From Mycobacterium intracellulare ATCC 13950 (GTDB lineage: Bacteria; Actinomycetota; Actinomycetes; Mycobacteriales; Mycobacteriaceae), in assembly GCF_000277125.1 (NCBI RefSeq), contig NC_016946.1, positions 4,216,001-4,280,000 on the forward strand: a stretch of 64,000 bases of DNA. The letters run 5' to 3'. Made by a program: the position numbers and the translations under genes. Under the pieces are notes generated by a model, which made no database searches, was not told the origin of the DNA, and saw nothing but the letters and a program-made list of their open reading frames with translations. This document shows positions 17,252-27,142 of this stretch, in pieces (the stretch's first letter is position 1; every line of letters begins with the position of its first letter).

Positions 17252-18439
17252 TCAGTACAGGATCATGTCGGGTTGCATCTGCTGCGCCCAGGCCACAATT
17301 CCGCCCTCCAGGTGCACCGCATCGGCGAACCCCGCCTGCTTCAGCACCGCCAGCGCCTGCGCCGAGCGCACGCCCGTTTTGCAATACAGCACCGGCATGC
17401 GGTCCCGCGGCAGCTTTGCCAGACCCTCACCCGAGTTGATCGACGACTGCGGGACCAGCTGCGCGCCCTCGATGTGCACGATGTCGAACTCCACGGGCTC
17501 GCGGACGTCGATCAGGGCCAGCTCCTTGCCGGAATCCAGCAGCTCGCGCAGCTCCCGCGGGGTGATGGCCGTCGCGTCGCCGGCCGGGGTGTCGGCGGTC
17601 GCGCCGCACAGCTGCTCATAGTCGACGAGCTCGGTGATCTTCGGCCTCGACGCGTCGGACGGGTCCCGGCGAATCGCGATCGTGCGGTAGGTCATCTGCA
17701 GCGCGTCGTAGATCATCAACCGGCCCAGCAACGAATCGCCGATGCCGGTGATGAGTTTGATCACTTCGGTGCTCATCACCGAGGCGATGGACGCGCAGAC
17801 GATGCCCAGCACGCCGCCTTCGGCGCACGACGGAACGGTGCCGGGCGGCGGCGGCTCCGGGTACAGGTCGCGATAGTTAAGGCCGCGTCCGTCCGGCGCG
17901 TCCTCCCAGCACACCGAGATCTGGCCCTCGAATTGGTAGATCGAGCCCCACACGTACGGCTTTTTCGCCAGCACCGCCGCGTCGTTGATCAGGTACCGGG
18001 TCGCGAAGTTGTCGGTGCCGTCCACGATCAGGTCGTAGCAACTGAACAACTCGACGGCGTTGGTGGAGTCCAGGCGCACCTCGTGCAGGCGCACGTCCAC
18101 CAGCGGGTTGATCGCGAGCATCGACTCCCGCGCCGACACGGCCTTGGGACGCCCGACGTCGGCCACGCCGTGAATGATCTGGCGGTGCAGGTTCGATTCC
18201 TCGACGACGTCGAATTCAACGATGCCGATCGTGCCCACGCCGGCCGCGGCAAGGTACAGCAAGGTCGGCGCCCCCAGGCCACCGGCGCCGATCACCAGCA
18301 CCCGGGCGTTCTTGAGTCGCTTCTGCCCGTCGACCCCCAGGCCGGGAATGATCAGGTGACGGCTGTAGCGGGCCACCTCGTCGCCGGTCAGGTGGTCTGC
18401 GGGTGCCACCAGCGGCGGCAACGACGACACGGACAACAT
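17252..18439 (-). CDS. moeZ: MoeZ: adenylyltransferase/sulfurtransferase (E1-rhodanese fusion)
   Basis: The N-terminal E1/MoeB domain has the nucleotide-binding GAGGLGAPTL, and DGTDNFATRYL; the C-terminal rhodanese domain has the persulfide Cys in LYCKTGVRS (about residue 378). MoeZ adenylates and thiocarboxylates small sulfur carriers such as MoaD for molybdopterin and CysO for O-phosphoserine-dependent cysteine synthesis. It matches Rv3206c. ATG at 18439 directly abuts GAGGAG with no spacer. GTG at 18430, giving an N terminus VSSLPPLV like the M. tuberculosis protein, has ideal spacing and may be the real start. Confidence 0.93.
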   Translation of the reverse strand: MLSVSSLPPLVAPADHLTGDEVARYSRHLIIPGLGVDGQKRLKNARVLVIGAGGLGAPTLLYLAAAGVGTIGIVEFDVVEESNLHRQIIHGVADVGRPKAVSARESMLAINPLVDVRLHEVRLDSTNAVELFSCYDLIVDGTDNFATRYLINDAAVLAKKPYVWGSIYQFEGQISVCWEDAPDGRGLNYRDLYPEPPPPGTVPSCAEGGVLGIVCASIASVMSTEVIKLITGIGDSLLGRLMIYDALQMTYRTIAIRRDPSDASRPKITELVDYEQLCGATADTPAGDATAITPRELRELLDSGKELALIDVREPVEFDIVHIEGAQLVPQSSINSGEGLAKLPRDRMPVLYCKTGVRSAQALAVLKQAGFADAVHLEGGIVAWAQQMQPDMILY

Positions 18440-18520
18440 CTCCTCGGTCAGCTTCGTGGTTCTGCTTATGAATCCATCACAGCAGCCCGCCGGGGCGACG
18501 GCAACGAAGGCAGTCGGCCG

Positions 18521-19558
18521 CTAGGCGATCGGGTACGGCCAGGGGTTGAAGCGGCAGGTCTTCCCGTCGGCCTTGACGGTGTCGGGGTCGAACTGCGCGG
18601 CGTCGTTGTTGGACGTGGAGAACGTCTGCTGCATCATCACCGGCGCCAGGGCGCCCTGCTGTTCGCAGGCCTCGTGGTGCAGGTATCCGATGGCGTGGCC
18701 GACCTCGTGGTTGATCACGTATTGCCGGTACGAACCGATGTCCCCTTCGAACGGCACGGCGCCGCGCACCCAACGCGCCTCGTTGATGAAAACCCGCGCC
18801 TCGCGGTTGGCGCCGAAAACCGGGTTGTAGCAGGACGTCTCCAGCCGGAATTCGTAGCCGCACCCCTCCCGCACCGTCACCGGCGACACCAGCGAGATCC
18901 GAAAGTCGGGCTTTGCCCCACTGGCGCCGTCGATCCGGATGAAAGCGAACTGCGGGTTGTGCGTCCAGCCCTTCGGATTGGCCAACGTCTGGTCGACCAT
19001 CTGCGCGAACGCTTCGTCGTCGCCGAACATCGTCGGGTCGATGGCGTTCTCCACCTCGACGGTGTACCGGAACACCTTGGCGGTGCCCTGGCCGAACTGG
19101 GGCGTCGCGCCCGGCACCGCGTGCCACGTCTTGTCACCGGCTTCGGTGAAGGGGCCGCCGTCGGGCAACGTCCCGGCCGGCAGGTTGGCGTCGAACGCGG
19201 CGAGCCCACGCGGCGGCGCGTCGATGATCGTGGTGCCCACCGCGCCGATCGCGGGCGGACTCTCGATGGGCTGGCTGTTCGTGGGCTTCGACGCGCCGGC
19301 GCCGGTCACCGTCTGGTACATGACCACGGCCGTCAGCACCGCCAGGACCGGCAGCGCGTACGCGCGCCAGCCGTAGGTGGAGACGAACCGCCCGAGCCAC
19401 GTTTGTTTGCGCCACTGCCGCTGCCGCTCACGGTCGGCCCGCGCCCGCCCGGCTTCCGGGGCGGCCAGGGGGTCACGCAGCGCCCGCAGCGGCTCGCGCC
19501 ACTCGTCGCACAACACCGGCACGCGACCGCTGCTGCGCGGGGGTCGCTGCGACGTCAT
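18521..19558 (-). CDS. Membrane-anchored DUF3152 metzincin-like protease (Rv3207c-like)
   Basis: This 345-residue protein has a cytosolic N-terminal segment, one membrane anchor (RAYALPVLAVLTAVVMY, about residue 75) and an extracytoplasmic domain. Near residue 265 the domain contains HEVGHAIGYLH, an exact HExxHxxGxxH zinc motif of metzincin proteases. Two nearby cysteine positions may form a disulfide. The family (DUF3152) is conserved in actinobacteria and is probably a secreted-side zinc peptidase; the substrate is unknown. ATG at 19558 has GGGAAA just upstream. A longer in-frame start at 19741 would run into the divergent tetR promoter and was not chosen. Confidence 0.85.
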   Translation of the reverse strand: MTSQRPPRSSGRVPVLCDEWREPLRALRDPLAAPEAGRARADRERQRQWRKQTWLGRFVSTYGWRAYALPVLAVLTAVVMYQTVTGAGASKPTNSQPIESPPAIGAVGTTIIDAPPRGLAAFDANLPAGTLPDGGPFTEAGDKTWHAVPGATPQFGQGTAKVFRYTVEVENAIDPTMFGDDEAFAQMVDQTLANPKGWTHNPQFAFIRIDGASGAKPDFRISLVSPVTVREGCGYEFRLETSCYNPVFGANREARVFINEARWVRGAVPFEGDIGSYRQYVINHEVGHAIGYLHHEACEQQGALAPVMMQQTFSTSNNDAAQFDPDTVKADGKTCRFNPWPYPIA

Positions 19559-19681
19559 TTTCCCAGGATTACACAGCGGACCACCCACGCCGACCGTGGC
19601 GCGCCCGAATCCGGCGCCCGACACCGCTTCTGCCAGGTACGACGACGCCGACGGCGGGAGCTCCAACCCCACGGGTAGTAA

Positions 19682-20706
<1,025 letters not shown>

Positions 20707-20907
20707 GGTCACCCCTTCCGTAGGCATTGAAGTCGTGCGCGGGCGGCGAAGTCCCAGCCCCGTCAGCAGCAGGCTAGTTGACGCGGCCGACCCCCACCTC
20801 GTCGCGTCCCCACACTTCGCGGTCAGCGAAACTTCGGTCGCGCGCCGATAACGATTCGCTTGCAGGTTGTCTCACACACCCGCGCGATACCCGATCCGCG
20901 CTTTCGC

Positions 20908-21633
20908 ATGGCTAACTTCGGCCCCATGGGTACCACATTGCCGCACCTCGACGACCGGATCCGGAGCTACCCGGACGACGACGCTGACGACTGCGACACC
21001 GACCCCTACCTGAACGCCGACTACAACTGGACGGGCTGGCCGGCCGATTCACGCTGGCGACCCGCGACGGCGATCCTCGGCGCGGTGGTGGCCGTCGGCG
21101 CCATCGCCACCGCCGTCATCATCAACAGCGGCGACAGCGCGTCAACCAAGGCCACGGTGGGAGCGCCTGCCCCCCACCCGGTGACCTCGGCACCCGCGAC
21201 CACCAAGGCGTCCGCGCCACCGAGCCCCTCGCGCGTGGCCCAGCTGCCGCCGGAGACCGTGACGACCGTCACCACCCCGAGCGCCGCGCCCAGCACCCCG
21301 GCGGTCCAAACTCCCACGGCCGCACCGCCTCTCGCGCCCGCGCCGCCGACGGCCGCGCTGAACCCGCGCACCGTCGTCTACAGCGTGAGCGGGACCAAGC
21401 AGCTACTGGACCTGGTGAACGTGGTCTACACCGACGCGCGGGGCGTCCCGCAGAGCGAGTTCAACGTGTCGCTGCCGTGGTCGAAGGTGGTGGTCCTCAA
21501 TCCCGGCGTGCAGACCGAATCCGTGGTCGCGACCAGCTTCTACGGCCAGCTCAGCTGCTCGGTCTTCAACGCCGCCGGTCAGCGGATCATGGCGTCGGGC
21601 AGCCCGTCGAACATGGCGACCTGCTCGCGCTGA
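20908..21633 (+). CDS. Membrane-anchored Thr/Pro-rich protein with MmpS-like domain (Rv3209-like)
   Basis: An acidic cytosolic N terminus is followed by one membrane segment (ATAILGAVVAVGAIATAVII, about residues 49-68), a long Ala/Pro/Thr/Ser linker, and a C-terminal domain of about 90 residues. The C-terminal domain (TVVYSVSG... QLSCSVFNAAG) resembles the beta-sandwich of MmpS lipid-transport accessory proteins. The mature part is extracytoplasmic. Start choice is uncertain: ATG at 20908 or 20926, neither with a clear RBS, so a leaderless transcript is possible. Rv3209 is the likely homologue. Confidence 0.78.
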   Translation: MANFGPMGTTLPHLDDRIRSYPDDDADDCDTDPYLNADYNWTGWPADSRWRPATAILGAVVAVGAIATAVIINSGDSASTKATVGAPAPHPVTSAPATTKASAPPSPSRVAQLPPETVTTVTTPSAAPSTPAVQTPTAAPPLAPAPPTAALNPRTVVYSVSGTKQLLDLVNVVYTDARGVPQSEFNVSLPWSKVVVLNPGVQTESVVATSFYGQLSCSVFNAAGQRIMASGSPSNMATCSR

Positions 21634-21645
21634 GTTTGACGGTCG

Positions 21646-22353
21646 TCAGCTCAGGCCCAACTCGTGCATGCGGCGGTCGTGCGTCTGCTGCAACCGATCG
21701 AAGAACGCGTTGAGCTGGCCCAGCCCACCGGCGCCCGACATCACCAGGTCGACGAGCTCGTCGTGGTCGGCCAGCAGGTACTGGGCCTGGGTGATCGCCT
21801 CGCCGAACAACCGGCGCGACCACAGCGCGAGCCGGCTGCGTTGCTTGCCGCTGGACGTGACGGCGGCGCGCACCTCGGCGACGACGAACTGCGAGTGCCC
21901 GGTCTCGGCCAGCGCCCCCCGCACCACGTCGGCAACCTCGTCGGGCAGCCCGTCGGCGATCTCCAGGTACAAATCGGCGGCCAGGGCGTCACCGACATAC
22001 GTCTTCACCAAAGCTTCCAGCCACGTGCTGGGCATCGTCAGGCGGTGGTAGTTCTCCAGCGCCGACACGTACTTCGACATTGCCGACACGACGTCGACGC
22101 CGCGGCTTTCCAGCGCGTCGCGCAGCTGCTCGTAGTGCTGCATCTCCGCGGCGGCCATGCTCGCCATCGAGATCCGTCCGCGCAGGTCAGGGGCCATCCG
22201 CGCCTCGTCGGTGAGCCGGTAGAACGCGGCAATCTCGCCGTAGGCCAAGACCGCGAACAACTCGTTGACCCCGGGGTGATCGGCCGACAATCGCGGGGCA
22301 GCCGACTCCTCCACTTGGTCGGTGGAAGAGGGCTGGTAAGAGGGCCGGGTCAT
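21646..22353 (-). CDS. Ferritin-like protein, MiaE_2 type (Rv3210c-like)
   Basis: This 235-residue all-helical protein has diiron ligand-like motifs: a Glu in AYGEIAAFY (about residue 39) and the ExxH in AEMQHYEQL (about 72), with further Glu/His in the C-terminal half (ETGHSQFV). It belongs to the ferritin-like MiaE_2 group, often annotated as tRNA-hydroxylase-like because of MiaE, although the reaction is unproven in mycobacteria. It is divergent from rhlE across a 279-bp gap. Confidence 0.78.
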   Translation of the reverse strand: MTRPSYQPSSTDQVEESAAPRLSADHPGVNELFAVLAYGEIAAFYRLTDEARMAPDLRGRISMASMAAAEMQHYEQLRDALESRGVDVVSAMSKYVSALENYHRLTMPSTWLEALVKTYVGDALAADLYLEIADGLPDEVADVVRGALAETGHSQFVVAEVRAAVTSSGKQRSRLALWSRRLFGEAITQAQYLLADHDELVDLVMSGAGGLGQLNAFFDRLQQTHDRRMHELGLS

Positions 22354-22375
22354 GGCAACACTGTAGTCGGCGGAG

Positions 22376-22632
22376 TTGGCGCGAAACGGGTGCCGGAGCT
22401 CGACCAGCTATCATGTAGGTAGATGGCGGTGTTATTTGTGCCAAATGTTCTTCCCACGCCGCTATCGGCGAAATGTGCGTGCACAGCAGGCCCGCCCGGG
22501 CTGGGACCCCCAGACTGAGCCGGAGCCCGCGACTCGGCGACGTATTCGGAGTCGGAACTCGTGCGCGCGTGACCGCGACAGAGAAACACCCGACACAATC
22601 CGATACGTCTTCGAGAGGCTACCTACCCACGC
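22376..22632 (+). promoter_or_regulatory. Upstream region and probable long leader of rhlE
   Basis: This 257-bp stretch separates two divergent genes and holds no convincing ORF. A TATCAT at 22409-22414 is a plausible -10 box for a leader of about 210 nt. The leader contains short hairpins such as GCCGCTATCGGC near 22460. Long structured leaders are common for DEAD-box helicase genes. No known riboswitch was recognised. Confidence 0.35.
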
Positions 22633-24162
22633 ATGACCACACTGACCAGCACAACTGAACTGACCTTTGCTCAACTCGGTGTCCGCGACGAAATCGTGCG
22701 CGCACTCGCCGAAAAGGGGATCGAAAGCCCTTTCGCCATCCAGGAACTAACCCTGCCGCTCGCGCTCGCCGGCGACGACCTGATCGGGCAGGCCCGCACC
22801 GGCATGGGGAAGACCTTCGCCTTCGGGGTGCCGCTGCTGCAGCGCATCACCTCAGGCACCGCCGCGCGGCCGCTCAACGGAACACCCCGCGCGCTGATCG
22901 TGGTGCCCACCCGCGAGCTCTGCCTGCAGGTAACCGATGACCTGGCGCTGGCGGCCAAGCATTTGACCGCCGACGAAGGCCGCCGGCTCTCCGTCGTCCC
23001 CATTTACGGCGGCCGCCCCTACGAGGCGCAGATCGAGGCGCTGCGCGCCGGCGCCGACGTCGTGGTGGGCACCCCGGGCCGGCTGCTCGACCTGAGCCAG
23101 CAGGGCCACCTGCAGCTCGGTGGGCTCTCGGTGCTGGTGCTCGACGAGGCCGACGAGATGCTCGACCTCGGCTTTTTGCCCGACATCGAGCGCATCCTGC
23201 GGCAGATCCCCGTCGACCGGCAGTCGATGCTGTTCTCGGCGACCATGCCGGACCCGATCATCACGCTGGCCCGCACCTTCATGAACCAGCCCACCCACAT
23301 CCGGGCCGAAGCGCCGCACTCGGCGGCCACCCACGACACCACCGTCCAGTACGCCTACCGGGCGCACGCCCTGGACAAGGTGGAGCTGGTCAGCCGGATC
23401 CTGCAGGCCGAGGGCCGCGGCGCCACGATGATCTTCACCCGCACCAAGCGCACCGCCCAGAAGGTCGCCGACGAGTTGGCCGAGCGCGGTTTCGCGGTGG
23501 GCGCCGTCCACGGCGACCTCGGACAGGTGGCACGCGAGAAGGCGCTCAAGGCTTTCCGGACCGGCGACATCGACGTGCTGGTGGCCACCGACGTGGCCGC
23601 GCGCGGCATCGATATCGATGACGTCACCCACGTCATCAACTACCAGATCCCCGAGGACGAGCAGGCGTACGTGCACCGCATCGGGCGCACCGGCCGCGCC
23701 GGCAAGACCGGCGTCGCCGTCACCCTGGTGGACTGGGACGAGCTCACCCGCTGGGCGCTGATCGATAAGGCGTTGGGGCTGGACAACCCCGAACCCGCCG
23801 AGACCTACTCCAGCTCGCCGCACCTGTACGACGAGCTGAGCATCCCCGCCGATGCCGGAGGCACCGTCGGTGCGGCCCGCAAGGCGCAGGGCGCGCGCCG
23901 CACCGGTGAGCGCGCCACCCAGAAGCCGGGACAGAAATCGGAGAAGACCGCGCGGCGGTCCGGGACGCGGCGGCGCACCCGCGGCGGCCAGCCGGTCAGC
24001 GCGCACCCGTCGGGCAACGGCGCCGCGAGCAGCAACGGTGATGCCGCCGCGGAAACGCCGGCCGGCTCCCCGCCGGGAAACGCCGGCTCCAGCCGTCGCC
24101 GCCGTCGGCGCCGCAAGCCGGCGGAAGCCGCCGCGGCGGCCCCCACCGCGCAAAACAACTAA
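22633..24162 (+). CDS. rhlE: DEAD-box ATP-dependent RNA helicase RhlE
   Basis: The core of about 400 residues has all DEAD-box motifs: Q motif (FAIQELTLPLAL), I (ARTGMGKT), Ia (PTRELCLQV), Ib (TPGRLLDL), II (DEAD), III (SAT), V (TDVAARGID) and VI (HRIGRTGRAG). The C-terminal tail of about 110 residues is Ala/Gly/Arg-rich and ends in a run of arginines, a typical RNA-binding tail. RhlE in mycobacteria acts with RNase E in RNA decay and ribosome biogenesis. It corresponds to Rv3211. Confidence 0.95.
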   Translation: MTTLTSTTELTFAQLGVRDEIVRALAEKGIESPFAIQELTLPLALAGDDLIGQARTGMGKTFAFGVPLLQRITSGTAARPLNGTPRALIVVPTRELCLQVTDDLALAAKHLTADEGRRLSVVPIYGGRPYEAQIEALRAGADVVVGTPGRLLDLSQQGHLQLGGLSVLVLDEADEMLDLGFLPDIERILRQIPVDRQSMLFSATMPDPIITLARTFMNQPTHIRAEAPHSAATHDTTVQYAYRAHALDKVELVSRILQAEGRGATMIFTRTKRTAQKVADELAERGFAVGAVHGDLGQVAREKALKAFRTGDIDVLVATDVAARGIDIDDVTHVINYQIPEDEQAYVHRIGRTGRAGKTGVAVTLVDWDELTRWALIDKALGLDNPEPAETYSSSPHLYDELSIPADAGGTVGAARKAQGARRTGERATQKPGQKSEKTARRSGTRRRTRGGQPVSAHPSGNGAASSNGDAAAETPAGSPPGNAGSSRRRRRRRKPAEAAAAAPTAQNN

Positions 24163-24178
24163 TTTTCCGCGCCCACGC

Positions 24179-25405
24179 ATGGTCAGACCCGAGCGCCGGA
24201 CCAAGCGCGACATCCTGGCCGCCGCGACCATCGCGGTCGTCGTCGCGGTGACGGCGGCCCTCATCTGGTGGACCAGCGACGCGCGGGCGACCAGCAGCCG
24301 CCCGGCCGCCGTCCCGGCGCCCAACCCGAGCCCGGCCCGGCAGGTTCCCGCCGGCCTGAAACAACTGTGGACCGCCTCCAGTCCGGCCACCACCGAGCCG
24401 GTGGTGGTGGGCGGGGTGGTCGTCACCGGTGCGGGCGTGCGGATCGACGGGCGCGACGCCGGCACGGGCCAGTCCCGCTGGAGCTACGCCCGCGACACCA
24501 GCCTCTGCGGAGTCTCGTGGCTGTACCGCTACGCCGTCGGGGTCTACCGCGACGACCGCGGCTGCGGGCAGGTGAGCACCCTGGACGGCTCCACCGGTCA
24601 CCGCGGCCCCGCCCGCAGTGGCTACGCCGACCCGCGGGTGCGGCTCTCCTCCGACGGCATGACCGTCTTGTCGGTCGGTGACACCCGCCTGGAGCTGTGG
24701 CGCTCGGACATGGTCCGGATGGTGGCCTACGGCGAGACCGACGCCCGGGTGAAGCCGTCGTCGCGAGGGCTGCACTCCGGCTGCAGGCTGATCTCGGCCG
24801 CGGCCAGCTCGTCCGCGGTCTCGGTGCTGGAGAGCTGCGCGAATCAGGCCGACCTGCGCCTGGTGCTGCTCCGGCCGGGCAAGGACGACGACGAACCCCA
24901 GCAACACGTCGTGGCCGAGCCGGGGATCGCGCCCGATTCGGGTGCCCGGGTGCTGGCAGTCCGGGACACCACCACCGCGGTGTACCTGCCGGCGCCCCAG
25001 CCCCGGGTGGACGTGATCGACGAAACCGGCGCCACCGTGGCGAGCACCCTGCTGCCCAAGCCGCCGTCGCGCTCGGCGGCGGTCTCGCACGCCGGCAGCC
25101 TGATGACCTGGTGGACCGGCGATTCGCTGATGGTTTTCGACGTGAACACCCTGGCGCTGCGCTACACCATCGCCGCGGGTGACAAGACGGCGCCGCTGGG
25201 GCCGGGGGTAATGATGGCGGGCCGGCTGCTGGTGCCCGTCACCGGCGCGATCGGCGTCTACGACCCGGTCAGCGGGACCGGCGAACGCTACATTCCGGTC
25301 GACCGTGCGGCCAATCCCCCGCCACCCGGGAGGGCGGTGGTCCCGGCCGTGTCGGGGTCGCGGGTGTTAGAGCAGCGCGGCGACACCGTGGTCGCCCTGG
25401 GCTGA
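24179..25405 (+). CDS. Membrane-anchored beta-propeller-like protein (Rv3212-like)
   Basis: This 408-residue protein has a basic N terminus, one membrane anchor (about residues 12-30) and a large extracytoplasmic region. That region is made of repeated strands of the form GGVVVTGAGVRIDGRDAGTG, LDGSTGH and VYDPVSGTGERY, suggesting a PQQ/WD-type beta-propeller. Several cysteines (SLCG, RGCG, SGC, SCAN) could form disulfides. It starts 16 bp after rhlE, so co-transcription is likely. Its partner and ligand are unknown. Confidence 0.82.
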   Translation: MVRPERRTKRDILAAATIAVVVAVTAALIWWTSDARATSSRPAAVPAPNPSPARQVPAGLKQLWTASSPATTEPVVVGGVVVTGAGVRIDGRDAGTGQSRWSYARDTSLCGVSWLYRYAVGVYRDDRGCGQVSTLDGSTGHRGPARSGYADPRVRLSSDGMTVLSVGDTRLELWRSDMVRMVAYGETDARVKPSSRGLHSGCRLISAAASSSAVSVLESCANQADLRLVLLRPGKDDDEPQQHVVAEPGIAPDSGARVLAVRDTTTAVYLPAPQPRVDVIDETGATVASTLLPKPPSRSAAVSHAGSLMTWWTGDSLMVFDVNTLALRYTIAAGDKTAPLGPGVMMAGRLLVPVTGAIGVYDPVSGTGERYIPVDRAANPPPPGRAVVPAVSGSRVLEQRGDTVVALG

Positions 25406-25500
25406 GCGTTCGGGGCGGCGACGGCCGCCCGGGCGTCTTAGCCCATCGGGCCGCGACGGCCGTCGCCCGAGTTAGCCCGTCGGGCAGCCTAGGGCCCGTC

Positions 25501-25597
25501 GAGTGTGAATCGTTGGCTTTCGGTGTGAATCTGCGGCGGCGACACGCCGATCGGGCGCGCCGCCAGTTCACACTCAAAGCCGTCAGTTCACACTCAA
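25501..25597. repeat. Large imperfect inverted repeat with four GTGTGAA boxes
   Basis: GAGTGTGAA occurs at 25501 and GTGTGAA at 25523. The inverse TTCACACTC occurs at 25567 and 25587. The arms also share inner GGCTTT and GCGGCGGCG blocks. The element lies between convergent genes (the propeller gene and the ParA gene), fitting a bidirectional terminator or an interspersed palindromic repeat. Confidence 0.7.
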
Positions 25598-25637
25598 GAT
25601 TGCGGCTCGGCGCTGAGCGCCGGGCGGGCGATCGCCG

Positions 25638-26438
25638 CTAGACCTCGACCGCGAACGTCGGCAGCGGCTTGCCGTTCTTCCAATGCCTGAGCAGCGCCGT
25701 CGCCAACTCGCCGTACGCCGACGCGCCCTTGTTCTTGCGGCCCGCCATCACCGACGAACCCGAGGCGCTGGCCTCAGCGAAACGCACCGTGCGCGGAATC
25801 GGCGGGGCCAGCACCGGCAGGCTATAGCGGTCGGCGACATCGAGCAGCACGTCGCGGGTGTGGGTGGTGCGCGAGTCGTACAGCGTCGGCAACGCGCCGA
25901 GCAGGCGCAGCTCCGGATTGGTGATCTGCTGGACATCGGCGACCGTCCGCAGGAATTGGCCCACACCGCGATGCGCGAGCGTCTCGCACTGCAGCGGCAC
26001 GATGACCTCGTCGGCGGCCGTCAGCCCGTTGAGGGTCAGCACACCCAGCGACGGCGGACAGTCGATGATCACCACGTCGAACCGGTCTGCGAGTTTGGCC
26101 AGCGCTCGCTTGAGCGCGTATTCGCGCCCCGCCCGCATCAGCAGCATCGCCTCGGCGCCCGCCAGGTCAATGTTGGCCGGTAGCAGCGTCATTCCCTCGG
26201 CCGTCTCAACCAGCGCGGCGTTGGGCTCGACCTCACCGAGCAATACCTCGTGCACGGAGACCGGGAGTTTGTCCGGGTCTTGGCCCAGCGAGAAGGTCAG
26301 GCAGCCCTGCGGGTCGAGGTCGACCAGCAGGACCCGCTTCTTCTCCTCCACCATCGCCGCCCCCAGCGAGGCAACGGTGGTCGTCTTGGCGACGCCACCC
26401 TTCTGGTTGGCCACCGCCAATACCCGGGTCCTACTCAC
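25638..26438 (-). CDS. ParA/Soj-like ATPase (Rv3213c-like)
   Basis: This 266-residue deviant-Walker ATPase has NQKGGVAKTT at residues 11-20, with the signature Lys, then DLDPQG and IIDCPPSLG. ParA/MinD family members position DNA or protein cargo; this paralogue is not next to parB, so it is not the chromosomal parA. GTG at 26438 gives exactly the length of the M. tuberculosis protein. An in-frame ATG at 26459 is possible. It is divergent from gpm2. Confidence 0.92.
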   Translation of the reverse strand: MSRTRVLAVANQKGGVAKTTTVASLGAAMVEEKKRVLLVDLDPQGCLTFSLGQDPDKLPVSVHEVLLGEVEPNAALVETAEGMTLLPANIDLAGAEAMLLMRAGREYALKRALAKLADRFDVVIIDCPPSLGVLTLNGLTAADEVIVPLQCETLAHRGVGQFLRTVADVQQITNPELRLLGALPTLYDSRTTHTRDVLLDVADRYSLPVLAPPIPRTVRFAEASASGSSVMAGRKNKGASAYGELATALLRHWKNGKPLPTFAVEV

Positions 26439-26551
26439 TGGCCGCCCGCCCCTCCGCATCGCCGCGCGCTCACAGTGCCATCCTGGCATGTTCGTCCACC
26501 ATGCGCTCGGGCCCGGCAGCCACCGCATGTCGTCCGGCAGAATCATTCTCT

Positions 26552-27142
26552 ATGGGCTTGCATGATCACCGTTTGGTGCTGCTGCGCCACGGCGAGACCG
26601 AGTGGTCGAAGTCTGGCCAGCACACCGGCCGCACCGAGGTCGAGCTGACCGACGCCGGCCGTGAACAGGCCCAGCTGGCCGCCGGGGTGCTGGGCGAGCT
26701 CAAACTTGTTGACCCACTGGTGATCAGCAGCCCACGGCGACGCTCGCTGGTCACCGCCGAGCTGGCCGGGTTGTCCGTCGACGACGCGACCGAACAGCTC
26801 GCCGAGTGGGACTACGGCTCTTATGAGGGCCTGACCACCGAACAGATCCGGGAGTCGGTGCCCGACTGGCTGGTGTGGACGCACGGATGTCCGGGCGGCG
26901 AGAGCGTCGCGCAGGTCAGCGAGCGCGCCGACGCGGCGGTCACGACGGCGCTGCGGCACATGGAGTCGCGCGACGTGGTCTTCGTCAGCCACGGCCACTT
27001 CTCGCGCGCGGTGATCACCCGCTGGGTCGAACTGCCGCTGGTCGAGGGCAGTCGCTTCGGCATGATCACCGCGTCGGTCGCGGTCTGCGGGTTCGAGCAC
27101 GGGGTGCGACAGCTGCGGGCGCTCGGGTTGACCGGCCAGTGA
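26552..27142 (+). CDS. gpm2: Histidine phosphatase superfamily protein Gpm2
   Basis: This 196-residue protein has the phosphohistidine motif LLRHGET (about residues 9-15) and the second catalytic His in VSHGHFSR (about 150). Although named as a phosphoglycerate mutase, the M. tuberculosis homologue Rv3214 behaves as a broad phosphatase. Its stop codon overlaps the GTG of entC by four bases (GTGA), making it the first gene of a translationally coupled operon. Confidence 0.92.
   Translation: MGLHDHRLVLLRHGETEWSKSGQHTGRTEVELTDAGREQAQLAAGVLGELKLVDPLVISSPRRRSLVTAELAGLSVDDATEQLAEWDYGSYEGLTTEQIRESVPDWLVWTHGCPGGESVAQVSERADAAVTTALRHMESRDVVFVSHGHFSRAVITRWVELPLVEGSRFGMITASVAVCGFEHGVRQLRALGLTGQ

Noticed and set aside
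17201..19678. 825-codon plus-strand open frame across moeZ and the DUF3152 gene
   Set aside because: It spans two unrelated minus-strand genes and has no protein-like features.
20728..20907. Promoter search in the gap between TB9.4 and the Rv3209-like gene
   Set aside because: Several weak -10-like sequences, none with a matching -35 or operator; nothing can be called.
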